Source: Opitutus sp. GAS368 (GTDB lineage Bacteria; Verrucomicrobiota; Verrucomicrobiia; Opitutales; Opitutaceae). Taken from it: a stretch of 64,000 nucleotides of DNA. The notes beneath the pieces are model-generated. The model did not search any database and was not told the DNA's origin. It saw only the letters and a program-made list of their open reading frames with translations. The position numbers were made by a program, and so were the translations under genes. Location: the NCBI RefSeq assembly GCF_900104925.1, contig NZ_LT629735.1, positions 3,455,001-3,519,000 of the forward strand, given 5' to 3'. This document shows positions 8,511 to 17,329 of this stretch, piece by piece; within the stretch, counting starts at the first letter, position 1; every line of letters begins with the position of its first letter.

Positions 8511-9409
8511 ACCGCCATCTACTCCCTACCTGGACCCGCGGCGCGCCGATGCCCCTGCCGCGCGCCGGTTGCGCCGTCGGCGTGTTGCAGGGCCGCGTTT
8601 ATGTCGCGGGTGGGACTTATTGGGAAAACGGCCGGAAGTTTTGGTGCGACCGAACCGACAGCTTCGATCCCGTCAGCAACACGTGGCGCGCCCATCCGCC
8701 GGTGCCGCGCGTCGCCGGTGACGCGGCGGGCGTGGTCGCCGGGGGTAAATTCGCCGTGATCGGCGGGGGCGCGGACGGAATCGGCGCGAAGGAGATCTGG
8801 GCCTTCGACGGAACGAACTGGCAATCCTGGCCGGCCTTGCCGGCGCCGCGCCGTTCGTGTGCGGCGGTGCTGCATGACGGGACGATCTTCGTTCTCGGTG
8901 GCCTCGCGGGCAATGGCACCGAGTTCGGCACGGCGACCAACACGGTCTGGCGGGCCCGCCCGGGCGAGGGATGGACTCCATGCGCGCCGCTGCCGGAGCC
9001 GATTCGATTCAATCTGGCGGTCGGCAGCCTCGACGGCCACCTGCTCGCGGCCGGCGGCTGCACGCCCGAAGCGGGGAGCGTCCGCAACCTGGACGAAATC
9101 ATTGCCTATGATGCGAAATCGGACCGGTGGTCGCGCGTGGGGCGGCTGCCCGTGGCGTGCCGTGGATCCTCCGGCGTGGTGGACGGCCGCCGCCTTTTGA
9201 TCGTGGGCGGGTACACCGACCGGTTCATCACGGATATCCACGCGTTCGAACCCGCGCGGGGGGACGCCAGCCCGGCGGGCTCCATTCCCGTTGCGTTGGC
9301 GGACACACGTTTCGTGCGCGTCGGGGAGCAGTTCGTCGGTGTCACCGGCGAGGATGGCATCAAACACCGTTTTGCTGATACATTCATCGCCGGGCCCGCG
9401 TCCCACTAA
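8507..9409 (+). CDS. kelch-repeat beta-propeller protein, cytoplasmic
   Basis: This 300-residue protein consists of kelch repeats, seen as recurring YVAGG, VIGGG, VLGGL, LAAGG and IVGGY turns with a W about 20 residues after. No signal peptide is seen. Kelch propellers of this size include N-acetylneuraminate mutarotases, and a clearer NanM-like protein lies at 55625-57163, so a sugar mutarotase role is possible but not shown. It is coupled to the MFS gene by ATGA overlap and is followed 12 bp later by a dehydratase. That context suggests it acts on the imported sugar or sugar acid. Confidence 0.8.
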   Translation: MNRHLLPTWTRGAPMPLPRAGCAVGVLQGRVYVAGGTYWENGRKFWCDRTDSFDPVSNTWRAHPPVPRVAGDAAGVVAGGKFAVIGGGADGIGAKEIWAFDGTNWQSWPALPAPRRSCAAVLHDGTIFVLGGLAGNGTEFGTATNTVWRARPGEGWTPCAPLPEPIRFNLAVGSLDGHLLAAGGCTPEAGSVRNLDEIIAYDAKSDRWSRVGRLPVACRGSSGVVDGRRLLIVGGYTDRFITDIHAFEPARGDASPAGSIPVALADTRFVRVGEQFVGVTGEDGIKHRFADTFIAGPASH

Positions 9410-9421
9410 ATTTTTCCAATC

Positions 9422-10549
9422 ATGAAAATTACCTCCGTCAAGGCTTACGTCCTCAAGCAACCGATGTCGCGGCCAGCCGGCCCGGCGAATTTTTATTTCC
9501 GCGTGCGCACCGCGGTCATTATCCGCATCGAAAGCGACAGCGGCCTGGTGGGCTGGGGCGAGACCGTGGCCTTGCCGGGCATCAAGAGCATCATCGAGGA
9601 ACACTATGCGCCGATGCTCGTCGGCCGGGATCCCCGCGAGCACCGCTCGATCTGGCGCGAGTTGTGGGGACAAAACTTCGGCAACGGTGTCGCGCTGGGC
9701 GGTGTCGACATCGCGCTCGACGATCTCCGGGGCAAGGTGCTTGGCGTGCCGGTGGCGGAGCTGTACGGCGGCCGCCTGCGCGAGAAGGTCCCCGTCTATG
9801 CCTCGGCCATGAACTACATTGAGGGCGAAGACCCGGCGGAATACTATCCGCGCGAGGCGGAAGAGCTGCTGAAACAGGGCTTCCGGGCGATGAAAATGCG
9901 GATTGGCGGGCAGCCGCTCGCCAAGGATCTCAAGGCGATCGAGGCCGTGCGCGCCGTCGTCGGGCCGGACGTCAAGCTGATGGCCGACGGCAACGGCGCC
10001 TACTCGCTAGGCTCCGCCATTGAAATGGGCCGCGAGCTTGAGCGCCTGAAATTCTACTGGTTCGAGGAACCGCTGCCGCAGCGCACCCCGGATTACCCGG
10101 GCTACGAGGTGCTCACGGCGAAGCTGGACATTCCCATCGCGGCCTGCGAGGGCCTCACCTCGCGTGGGGGCTTCAAGGAAGCGATCATGCGCCGCGCGAT
10201 GACGATCGTGCAGCCCGACGTTGCGCTGGCGGGAGGCATCAACGAATGCCTGTTCGTCGCGGAGATGGCCCGGCTTTGGGGCATCCAGTGCATGCCGCAC
10301 ACTTGGGCGGGTTGGGGCGTGGTCGCGGCTTCGGTCCATTTTCTTTCACTCCTGCCGGATGCATCCTGGGGTCGGACGACCGAGACACCGATGCTGGAAT
10401 TCGACCGGGTGGAGAATCCCTTCCGCGACCACTTGTTTGTGCGCGCCATCGAAATCAAAGACGGCTTTGCCACCGTGCCGCGCCTCCCGGGCCTGGGCAT
10501 CGAGGTCGACGAGGAGCGGCTCGCTTTTTACGTCAAGAAAAGCACCTGA
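9422..10549 (+). CDS. enolase-superfamily sugar-acid dehydratase/racemase (MR subgroup, KxR type)
   Basis: This 375-residue protein has the capping domain followed by a (beta/alpha) barrel. Metal ligands are visible as Asp189 (MADGNG), Glu in FEEP and Glu in ACEG. The first acid-base motif is Lys158-Met-Arg160 instead of the usual KxK, and the His-Asp dyad is present (VQPDVALAGG and MPHTWAG). Family members dehydrate or racemise acid sugars to 2-keto-3-deoxy acids. Unlike the other three family members in this window it lacks a histidine after the first metal Asp (DGN instead of DxH), so it should use a different substrate. It is the last gene of the operon. Confidence 0.87.
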   Translation: MKITSVKAYVLKQPMSRPAGPANFYFRVRTAVIIRIESDSGLVGWGETVALPGIKSIIEEHYAPMLVGRDPREHRSIWRELWGQNFGNGVALGGVDIALDDLRGKVLGVPVAELYGGRLREKVPVYASAMNYIEGEDPAEYYPREAEELLKQGFRAMKMRIGGQPLAKDLKAIEAVRAVVGPDVKLMADGNGAYSLGSAIEMGRELERLKFYWFEEPLPQRTPDYPGYEVLTAKLDIPIAACEGLTSRGGFKEAIMRRAMTIVQPDVALAGGINECLFVAEMARLWGIQCMPHTWAGWGVVAASVHFLSLLPDASWGRTTETPMLEFDRVENPFRDHLFVRAIEIKDGFATVPRLPGLGIEVDEERLAFYVKKST

Positions 10550-10612
10550 ACGGCTGCCGACGATGGACCCGGCCAAATAGCGCTCGCCCCAATGCCCGTT
10601 TTAACTAAAAAC

Positions 10613-10637
10613 GATCCGGTAAACCCATGACCGGATC
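10613..10637. promoter_or_regulatory. 25-bp dyad between dehydratase operon and GntR gene
   Basis: The arms gatccggt (10613-10620) and accggatc (10630-10637) are perfectly complementary with a 9-nt centre. The dyad lies 64 bp after the dehydratase stop. It could be a weak terminator for the upstream operon (followed by ttaaa) or an operator. I cannot decide between them. Confidence 0.4.
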
Positions 10638-10656
10638 TTAAAGCAGTTGAATTTCC

Positions 10657-10664
10657 TGTATACA
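10657..10664. promoter_or_regulatory. candidate GntR operator (tgtataca)
   Basis: The sequence tgtataca lies 20 bp upstream of the GntR-family gene and recurs at 11553-11560 just before the TonB receptor gene. Short GTATAC-type dyads are typical of FadR-subfamily GntR operators. Its place suggests autoregulation. Confidence 0.45.
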
Positions 10665-10683
10665 TTAGTATGATTGCATCAAG

Positions 10684-11436
10684 ATGAAAAGCGTCAACAC
10701 CGATGTCGCCTACGACTACATCCGCAAGCGTATCCTGAGCGGCGAATATCCTCCCGGGCATGCGTTGATGACTGAGACGCTCTCGAAGGAGATCAAGGTC
10801 AGCCGCACCCCAGTGCGAGATGCGCTGCGCAAACTGGAGACGGACGGCCTGGTCACAATCCGGGCCCACCTGGGCGCGAGCGTGAAGAAAATGGAGCTGA
10901 AGGAATTTCGAGAGATGTGTGACCTTCGCCTTGCGCTGGAAAGCCATGCCGCGGGCTTGGCCGCCTTGAATCACACAGACTCCGACCTGAGCGAAATCCA
11001 GTATGCGCTTGAAGCCATGCGCCAGCTGACCGAGGAAATCATTTCAGTTCCCGCCGTCAAGGAGCGGCCCCTGCTGAACGAGTTGGTGCGGGAGGATGTC
11101 CGTTTTCACATCGCGATCATGACCGCGGCGAAAAACGATCTGATGAAGAAGGAAATTCTTCGGCTGCACCTGCTCAACCGCGTCGTCTCGGGCCCTACGA
11201 CCGGCGAAAAGGCGCCGGTCAAGAAGACGGACACCGATGCGAGGCGGCGCCTGGTGCTCGCGAAGCACGGCGATATCTACAAAGCCATCGCAGCCTCTGA
11301 TCCTGTTTCGGCCAAGCGTGAAATGGAATTCCATCTTCAAGAGCTGATCGATCACAATCTTCGGATACTGGCACGCGCGGAGAGCGGCCATCTTGCGCGA
11401 GATTTGACGCCCGAGGAGCTGGCCTACGGCGCCTGA
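10684..11436 (+). CDS. GntR-family transcriptional regulator, FadR/FCD subfamily
   Basis: This 250-residue protein has an N-terminal winged helix (LSKEIKVSRTPVRDALRKLE, about residues 33-52) and a C-terminal helical FCD ligand domain with the conserved acidic and histidine residues (DVRFHIAIM, KHGDIYKAI, EFHLQELI). FCD regulators often sense small carboxylates such as galactonate, glucuronate or lactate, which fits the sugar-acid genes on both sides. It stands alone between the region 1 operon and the second TonB receptor. The tgtataca element in front of both this gene and the receptor makes both likely targets. Confidence 0.92.
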   Translation: MKSVNTDVAYDYIRKRILSGEYPPGHALMTETLSKEIKVSRTPVRDALRKLETDGLVTIRAHLGASVKKMELKEFREMCDLRLALESHAAGLAALNHTDSDLSEIQYALEAMRQLTEEIISVPAVKERPLLNELVREDVRFHIAIMTAAKNDLMKKEILRLHLLNRVVSGPTTGEKAPVKKTDTDARRRLVLAKHGDIYKAIAASDPVSAKREMEFHLQELIDHNLRILARAESGHLARDLTPEELAYGA

Positions 11437-11552
11437 GTCCCTCCGCGCAGGCAATTTTTGCGGGCAAAAGCCTTTGCCGGGCGGCAAGGGCTGGATGCCG
11501 GATGCGGTTTCGCACAGAATGCGGTTGACACAATTACACCGCGGTATGAACG

Positions 11553-11560
11553 TGTATACA
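11553..11560. promoter_or_regulatory. candidate GntR operator (tgtataca) before TonB receptor
   Basis: This is the same tgtataca as at 10657, here 41 bp upstream of the receptor ATG. A ttgaca hexamer lies at 11525-11530, but no well-spaced -10 box is obvious. Binding here would let the neighbouring GntR protein control ligand uptake. Confidence 0.45.
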
Positions 11561-11601
11561 GTGATGACAACGAACACCTCTCTGCATCCCAAGTCACCTA
11601 A

Positions 11602-13803
11602 ATGACCACAAACAAACCCTACGCTGCCTTGCTGCGGCGCCTGCTAGTTGCGTGTGCGGCCCTGCTTGCCGCCTCTATCCCCGTGTTGGCTCAGACCGTC
11701 GCTCCGGAAACTGCGACCCCGCCCAAAGAACCCGCCCTCCAGTTGTCGAAGTTCGAGGTCCGGTCGACCCAGGACACCGGCTACATCGCGAACAACTCCG
11801 CGACGGGCTTCAAGACGAACCAGGAGCTCATCAAGATTCCGCAGTCGGTCACGGTCGTCACCCGCGACCTGATCGATGATATTGGCGCGACCAAGACCTC
11901 GGATGTCCTGCAGTTCGCCGGCGCGTCGCAGTTTTACCGCGGCGAATCGATCCGGCTGCGCGGCGCCCGCACGCTGAATGCCTACCTCGATGATGCGATC
12001 GAGAACGTGCCCTACAGCGACAATGTCGACATCGACTCGTATGAGGTCATTCGCGGTCCGGCGGGCGTGCTGTATGCCAACGCCAGCGTCGGCGGCGTGG
12101 TGTTGAAGGCGACCAAGAAACCGCTGCCCTATGCGCTGGATAAGATCAATTTTTCGATCAACGACTGGGGTCAATACCGGTCGGAACTCGACGCGACCGG
12201 ACCGCTGGGTGAGCTCGGTGATGCCAAGATCTCCTACCGCATGGTGGCCGCCGTGCAGGGGGGCAACAGCTACTTCAAGAACACCAAGGACGACCGCCTG
12301 GCTTTGCATCCGACCTTCGAGGTTGATTTCAAGAACACCACCGTGCGGTTTGCCGTCGATTACATCGACCTGACCAATATCGCCGGCGGGCAGAACTTCG
12401 TGCTTCCGGATGGCACGCTCTACACCGGCGCGGGCCGCGACGAGGGCTATTACGCCAAGGGGATCATGGAGAATCACAAGCAGCTCCGCGAACGCGTCGC
12501 CATTCTCCACCGCATGTCCCCGAACTGGGAGTCGAAGACCTCGATTTCCCACCTCAAGTATGAGCGCAAGGGCACCAACCTCCTGCCGGTCGCCCTCGAT
12601 CTCACGAACAACACCTTTACCCTCTTCGCGCGCCGCAATTACCAGCGCGCCGAAAACTGGGTGCTGAACCAGGACTTCCTCGGCAACTACCACATCGGGC
12701 CGATCGAGAACCAGACGGCGGCCGGCTTCACCCTGACCGACGAATACGTCCGCGCCGCCTTCACCAACAGCACCACGTTCGGCACCAACGGCCGGCAGGC
12801 GTTCAACATCGCCGACCCGCAGCTGGACAGCGTGGTCGTCCCGACCTATGATTCCTACATTCCCGTCGCGTCGACGGGCAGCTGGACCAACAACCGGCGC
12901 TCCACCTTTTACGTGCAGCAGCAGGCCACCGTCATCCCCGACCGCGTGATCCTGGTTGGCGGCGTGAGCCGGGCAACGCTCCAGATCAACGATGTGCCGG
13001 CGGTTGCGGCGCGCCTGTCCGCCGGGGGCACGCGCATCGTCAGCTTCGACGAGAACCTCCACCGTTACGGCGTGGTGATCAACGCCACCAAGGACATTGC
13101 GTTTTTCGCCCTCGACTCCACGACGTTCGCCCCGCAGGGCAACAGCAACACCCGGGACATCAACGGCGTCCTGCTCCCCGCCCAAGTCGGCACGGGCAAG
13201 GAGTATGGCATCAAGACGGCGCTCTTCGGCGGCAAGCTCTCCGCGACGATCTCGCACTTCGACACCAGCCTCACGAACGTGGCCGTGCTGCAGGGCGGGA
13301 TAAGTCCCGTGACGGGGTTGTTGTATTTCGCGGCGAGCGGCGTGCAGAACCAGGTGGGCTGGGACGGCACCGTCGCCTGGTCGCCGATTCCCGAGTGGCA
13401 GATCCTGGTGACCGGCTACAAGGGCACGGTAAAGGACCAGAACGGGGTCACGGTGAACAACAGCTACAGCAGTCTCTACAGTTTCTTCACCCGGTATGAT
13501 TTCAAGAACGACACCTTCAAGGGTTTCAGCATCGGCGGTGGCGCCAGCAAGACGGGCGGCAACATCTTCACGAGCCTGGGCGGCTACACGTTTCCCGTGG
13601 GCGTGACGCAGCCGTCCATCACCCTCGAGTCCGTGTGGAACGCCAGCATGTTTGTCTCATACAGATACAGCAAGCACTGGAACTTCCGCCTGAATGTCAC
13701 CAACCTGCTCGACAAATCGTTCGCCATGGGCGCCCAGAGCCCGCTGTACGTCGACGCCAGCCCTCCGCGGACCTACCAGTTCACGGCGGCCTACAGGTTC
13801 TAG
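11602..13803 (+). CDS. TonB-dependent receptor
   Basis: This complete 733-residue outer-membrane receptor has a signal peptide ending at about residue 30 (IPVLAQ), the family start LSKFEVRST, a plug domain (IPQSVTVVTRDLI; later YEVIRGPAGVLY), a long beta barrel and the C-terminal strand FTAAYRF ending in Phe. It would import a large ligand, probably an oligosaccharide or sugar-acid conjugate, using TonB energy. It has its own upstream region with a possible GntR operator and is followed by a strong terminator. The sugar-acid operon downstream is its likely partner. Confidence 0.93.
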   Translation: MTTNKPYAALLRRLLVACAALLAASIPVLAQTVAPETATPPKEPALQLSKFEVRSTQDTGYIANNSATGFKTNQELIKIPQSVTVVTRDLIDDIGATKTSDVLQFAGASQFYRGESIRLRGARTLNAYLDDAIENVPYSDNVDIDSYEVIRGPAGVLYANASVGGVVLKATKKPLPYALDKINFSINDWGQYRSELDATGPLGELGDAKISYRMVAAVQGGNSYFKNTKDDRLALHPTFEVDFKNTTVRFAVDYIDLTNIAGGQNFVLPDGTLYTGAGRDEGYYAKGIMENHKQLRERVAILHRMSPNWESKTSISHLKYERKGTNLLPVALDLTNNTFTLFARRNYQRAENWVLNQDFLGNYHIGPIENQTAAGFTLTDEYVRAAFTNSTTFGTNGRQAFNIADPQLDSVVVPTYDSYIPVASTGSWTNNRRSTFYVQQQATVIPDRVILVGGVSRATLQINDVPAVAARLSAGGTRIVSFDENLHRYGVVINATKDIAFFALDSTTFAPQGNSNTRDINGVLLPAQVGTGKEYGIKTALFGGKLSATISHFDTSLTNVAVLQGGISPVTGLLYFAASGVQNQVGWDGTVAWSPIPEWQILVTGYKGTVKDQNGVTVNNSYSSLYSFFTRYDFKNDTFKGFSIGGGASKTGGNIFTSLGGYTFPVGVTQPSITLESVWNASMFVSYRYSKHWNFRLNVTNLLDKSFAMGAQSPLYVDASPPRTYQFTAAYRF

Positions 13804-13818
13804 CCCAATTCAGTCCAC

Positions 13819-13857
13819 GCTTCACTTTCCGGGTCGCCCGGAAGTGAAGCTTTTTTT
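13819..13857 (+). terminator. strong intrinsic terminator after TonB receptor
   Basis: The left arm 13819-13833 and right arm 13837-13850 pair over 14 bp with one bulged T and a 3-nt loop (tcg), followed directly by seven T. It lies 16 bp after the receptor stop and 25 bp before the dehydratase ATG, so it should limit expression of the downstream operon relative to the receptor. Confidence 0.9.
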
Positions 13858-13881
13858 CGTCCGCTTCCGGTTCCGCCCGTC

Positions 13882-15114
13882 ATGAAAATCACCGACATCA
13901 GGATGATGCGTTTGTGGGGCCCGCGCAACCACGGGGTGGGTGGGGGCACTGCGTCCATTGCGAAGGTGGTCGTGCGGGTCGACACCGACGTCGGCCTTTA
14001 CGGGCTCGGCGAAGTGGACGACTTCATGGGCGTGCGCCAGGGCATCGCCTACATGCGCGAGTATTTCCGGGGCCGGGATCCCTTCACGATCAATGCGATC
14101 GTGTCGGAGATGCTCTACGGCACGCAGGCGCCGAATCCCCCGGGCACGCGGCGAGGCCCGATGGCGGGCAATATCATCCCCATCAGCATGTGCTCCCCGA
14201 CCGCCACACCGTGGGGACCGGCGGTCTGGGCGGCCAGCGGCGTGGAGATCGCCCTGTGCGACTTGGTGGGCAAGGCCCTGCAGACACCCGCCTACAACCT
14301 GCTCGGGGGAAAATTCCGGCCCGCCGCGCGCGTCTATCTTGACCGCAGTTCGCCCGCCGATGTCACCGACCTGGCCGCCTGGCAGCGGATGGCGGCTGAG
14401 ACGGTCGCCTCCGGTTTCACGCAGATGAAGTTCGACATCGATTTCATGGCTCCGGAGTGCGTGCCCGATGTGTGGAACCGGACGCTTTCGCTCCGGCAGA
14501 TCAACCGCATCGCCGAGCGCCTCGGCGTGGTGCGGCAGGCCGCCGGCCCGGATTTCGAGATCTGCGTGGACTGCCACATGCAATACAACACGCCCGATGC
14601 CATCCGCCTGGCCTCGGCGCTGGCCCCGCTCAACCTGCTCTGGCTGGAGGACCCGGTGCCGATCACCAATCCTGATTCCTGCGCCGCGGTTCGCGCCAGG
14701 AGCCCCGTCGCGATTTGTGTCGGCGAGATGTTCATCGCCGAGCAATTCCGGCTCTTTGTCGACCGCCAGGCCTGCGATATCCTGCACCCCGACGTCCTCT
14801 TCTGCGGCGGCCTGCATGAGCTGAAGCGCATTGCCGACTACGCCGAGCTGCACCACCTGCCCGTCGCTTTTCACGGCAATGGCGGTGCCATCGCCACCAT
14901 CGCCGCCGCCCACGCCGGCGTGGCGGCGCGCAATTTTCTCGGGCTCGAATACCACTTCATCGAGACCCCGTGGATCGGCGAGTTCGCCCGGCGCGACGGG
15001 CCGTTGTTCCGCGACGGCCACGTGGTGCTGAGCGACGCCCCGGGCCTGGGCCTCGAGCTCGACCGGGAAGTCTGCCGCCGGCACCTCGCGCCCGGGGAGT
15101 CGCTCTTCGACTGA
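13882..15114 (+). CDS. enolase-superfamily dehydratase (KxD / DxH type, galactonate/mannonate dehydratase-like)
   Basis: This 410-residue barrel protein has Lys183-x-Asp185 in MKFDID, metal Asp230 with His232 two residues on (VDCHMQY), LEDP, GE and a late histidine in FHGNGG with Asp in LHPDV. The KxD plus DxH arrangement is that of D-galactonate and D-mannonate dehydratases, which eliminate water from an aldonate to give the 2-keto-3-deoxy acid. The exact sugar is not assignable. It begins 25 bp after the receptor terminator and is followed 24 bp later by a hydroxyacid dehydrogenase, the first of three such pairs. Confidence 0.88.
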   Translation: MKITDIRMMRLWGPRNHGVGGGTASIAKVVVRVDTDVGLYGLGEVDDFMGVRQGIAYMREYFRGRDPFTINAIVSEMLYGTQAPNPPGTRRGPMAGNIIPISMCSPTATPWGPAVWAASGVEIALCDLVGKALQTPAYNLLGGKFRPAARVYLDRSSPADVTDLAAWQRMAAETVASGFTQMKFDIDFMAPECVPDVWNRTLSLRQINRIAERLGVVRQAAGPDFEICVDCHMQYNTPDAIRLASALAPLNLLWLEDPVPITNPDSCAAVRARSPVAICVGEMFIAEQFRLFVDRQACDILHPDVLFCGGLHELKRIADYAELHHLPVAFHGNGGAIATIAAAHAGVAARNFLGLEYHFIETPWIGEFARRDGPLFRDGHVVLSDAPGLGLELDREVCRRHLAPGESLFD

Positions 15115-15138
15115 CCCGCCATCCCCGAGTCGAAAGTC

Positions 15139-16107
15139 ATGAACCGCCGCCCCCTGCAGATCGCTGTGCACCGCAATTTTCTCCCGGAACTGGAGCAACA
15201 GCTGGCGGTGCCCCACGTCCTGCGCGACTTTGCGGGTCTCGGCGACAACGCCATGGCCGCCCTTCTCGCGGAGGCCGATGTGCTCGTGTCCGGTGCCTAC
15301 CCGGCGGCGTGGCGTCCGGCCGGCGGACCCTTGCGCCTGATCCATTCCACGGGCGCCGGCGTCGACGGGATTGACTTTCCCGGTGTGCCGGCGGGTTGCC
15401 TGGTGTGCAATGTGTATGGCCACCAGCGGGGCGTGGCCGAGCAGGCGTTCATGCTCATGCTCGCGCTGCACAAGGGGCTCTTGGGGCTTGATGCGGCGCT
15501 CCGCCGCGGCAACTGGACCCCGCAGCGGCCCTACCTGCCGGAAATGCGGGGGCGCCGGTTGCTCGTGCTGGGGCTCGGCCACATCGGCCGCGAGCTGGTG
15601 CATTGGGGCCGGTTTCTTGACATGGAGGTGACGGTGCTGACGCGCACGCCCGCGCCCGAGCGCGCCCATGGCCTCGGTCTGCGCGCTTTCGGTGGATTCC
15701 ACGAACTGGCCTCGCACCTGCCGGCCGCCGACTTTGTCGTCGTGGCGATTCCCGCAGCGGAGGGCACGGCCAATCTGATCGGCCCCGCCGAATTCGCGCT
15801 CATGAAGCCGGAGGCCTTCATCATCAACGTCGGCCGCGGCCCCGTGATCAACGAGGCCGCGCTTTACGAGGCGCTGCGCACGCGGCGCATCGCCGGCGCC
15901 GGCCTCGACGTCTGGTATCAGTATCCGGCCCCCGGGCAGGACCGGATGCCCGCGCGGCTGCCGTTCCAGGAATTGGACAACGTCATCATGACACCCCACA
16001 AGCCCACGGCCGAGACCATGGCCTATCGCTGGAAGCAAATCGCCGCCAATATCGGCCGCCTGGCGCGCGGCGAGCCGCTGGCCTGCGTGGTCCACGCTGC
16101 CGCCTGA
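15139..16107 (+). CDS. D-2-hydroxyacid dehydrogenase family protein
   Basis: This 322-residue NAD-dependent dehydrogenase has GLGHIGREL, the arginine motif NVGRGPVINE and the histidine in TPHKPT. In place of the usual D-x-F-x-x-EP acidic motif it has LDVWYQYP, so the catalytic glutamate is not obvious. It lacks the GTGDP insertion of its paralogues at 6184 and 17330. It probably reduces or oxidises a 2-keto acid made from the neighbouring dehydratase product, but this is inference from position. It lies 8 bp before the next dehydratase gene. Confidence 0.85.
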   Translation: MNRRPLQIAVHRNFLPELEQQLAVPHVLRDFAGLGDNAMAALLAEADVLVSGAYPAAWRPAGGPLRLIHSTGAGVDGIDFPGVPAGCLVCNVYGHQRGVAEQAFMLMLALHKGLLGLDAALRRGNWTPQRPYLPEMRGRRLLVLGLGHIGRELVHWGRFLDMEVTVLTRTPAPERAHGLGLRAFGGFHELASHLPAADFVVVAIPAAEGTANLIGPAEFALMKPEAFIINVGRGPVINEAALYEALRTRRIAGAGLDVWYQYPAPGQDRMPARLPFQELDNVIMTPHKPTAETMAYRWKQIAANIGRLARGEPLACVVHAAA

Positions 16108-16115
16108 TTCGCGCC

Positions 16116-17321
16116 ATGAAAATCACGCAGGTCACAACCCATCTTCTCACCACGCGGTGGAAGGACGACCCGTCGTTCCCGCAGTCCGCGCATTCCACGG
16201 CCGTGATCCGGCTGCAGACCGACCGCGGCATCGACGGGCTGGGCGAATGCACCTGGGGCTATTTCGCGCCCGATGCGGTGCCGGCCATGGTCAGTTATTT
16301 CGAGCCCGTGCTGCTCGGCCAGGACCCGCTGGACACCGCGCGGCTGACCCGCGCGCTGACCGACGATTCGGTGTGGTGGGCACGCGCGGGTGCCGGGCGC
16401 AGCGTGATCAGCGGCCTCGAGCTCGCGCTGTGGGATCTCAAGGGCAAGGCGCTGGGCCTGCCGGTCTACCAGCTCCTCGGCGGCAAGGTGCGCGACCGGA
16501 TCCCGGTCTACGCTTCCGGCGGCCCGGCGCTGTGGCCGTTGGACGAGACGGTGCGCAAGGTCGAATCCTACCTGAAGCGCGGCTATCGCACGGCCAAGCT
16601 GTCCACCGGCCTGTTCCGGCTGCCGCCCGCGGCGGCGGGGCACCAGGCGCGGCTCGAGGCGGTCCCGTTTCCCTTTGCCAGGAAGATCGAGGTGCTGGTG
16701 GAGTGCTTCACGCGCCTCCGCCGCGAGTTCGGCGACACGATGGACCTCGCGATCGACGGACACCAGGGCGGGGTACCCAACCCCATGCCGGTGAGCGAGG
16801 CCGTGGCCATCGCCGAGGCGCTGGCGCCTTTCCGGCTCCGCTTCTACGAGGAGCCGTTGGCTTACACCAACCTCGACGGCTACTGCGAACTGCGCGCCCG
16901 CTCGCGCATCCCGATCGCCGGCGGCGAGAGCCTGTGCGGGCTCGACCAGTTCCATCCCCTGATCATGCGGCAGGGCGTGCACCTGGTCCAACCCGACATC
17001 GGCTTTGCCGGCGGCCTGCAGGAGACCGTCCGCATCATCCATCACGCCGAGGCCTGCAACCTCGGCGCCGCGCTCCACACCGGCGCGTCGATGGGACCCT
17101 CGCTGGCGGCCTCCTGGCACCTTGCCGCGGCCAGCCACTCCGTCGAATGGCTGGAACACGTGTTCGCGGGCAAGACCATCCAGGACGACCTGTTGCTCGA
17201 TGCCTTCACGGTCACGGACGGCACGGTCGGACTGCCGACCGCGCCGGGATTGGGCGTCCACCTGCCGCCGGCGCTGCTCGACAAATACCGTTTTGTCCCT
17301 CGTTCGGGGGAGCGCACCTGA
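16116..17321 (+). CDS. enolase-superfamily dehydratase (KxS / DxH type)
   Basis: This 401-residue mandelate-racemase-subgroup protein has Lys161-Leu-Ser163 at the end of the second barrel strand, metal Asp214 with His216 (IDGHQ), YEEP, GGES and a late His in LHTGASMG with Asp in VQPDIGFAGG. The serine in place of a second lysine or aspartate differs from both other types in this window. That suggests it relies on the two histidines for acid-base chemistry on an acid sugar. It is flanked by two hydroxyacid dehydrogenases in the same operon. Confidence 0.86.
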   Translation: MKITQVTTHLLTTRWKDDPSFPQSAHSTAVIRLQTDRGIDGLGECTWGYFAPDAVPAMVSYFEPVLLGQDPLDTARLTRALTDDSVWWARAGAGRSVISGLELALWDLKGKALGLPVYQLLGGKVRDRIPVYASGGPALWPLDETVRKVESYLKRGYRTAKLSTGLFRLPPAAAGHQARLEAVPFPFARKIEVLVECFTRLRREFGDTMDLAIDGHQGGVPNPMPVSEAVAIAEALAPFRLRFYEEPLAYTNLDGYCELRARSRIPIAGGESLCGLDQFHPLIMRQGVHLVQPDIGFAGGLQETVRIIHHAEACNLGAALHTGASMGPSLAASWHLAAASHSVEWLEHVFAGKTIQDDLLLDAFTVTDGTVGLPTAPGLGVHLPPALLDKYRFVPRSGERT

Positions 17322-17329
17322 CATTCCCC

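Noticed and set aside
16157-17329. Open frame extending the 17330 hydroxyacid dehydrogenase upstream by 391 codons
   Set aside because: It is the shadow of the dehydratase gene; the translated part has no family similarity and the enzyme fold begins at MRLLLNAT.
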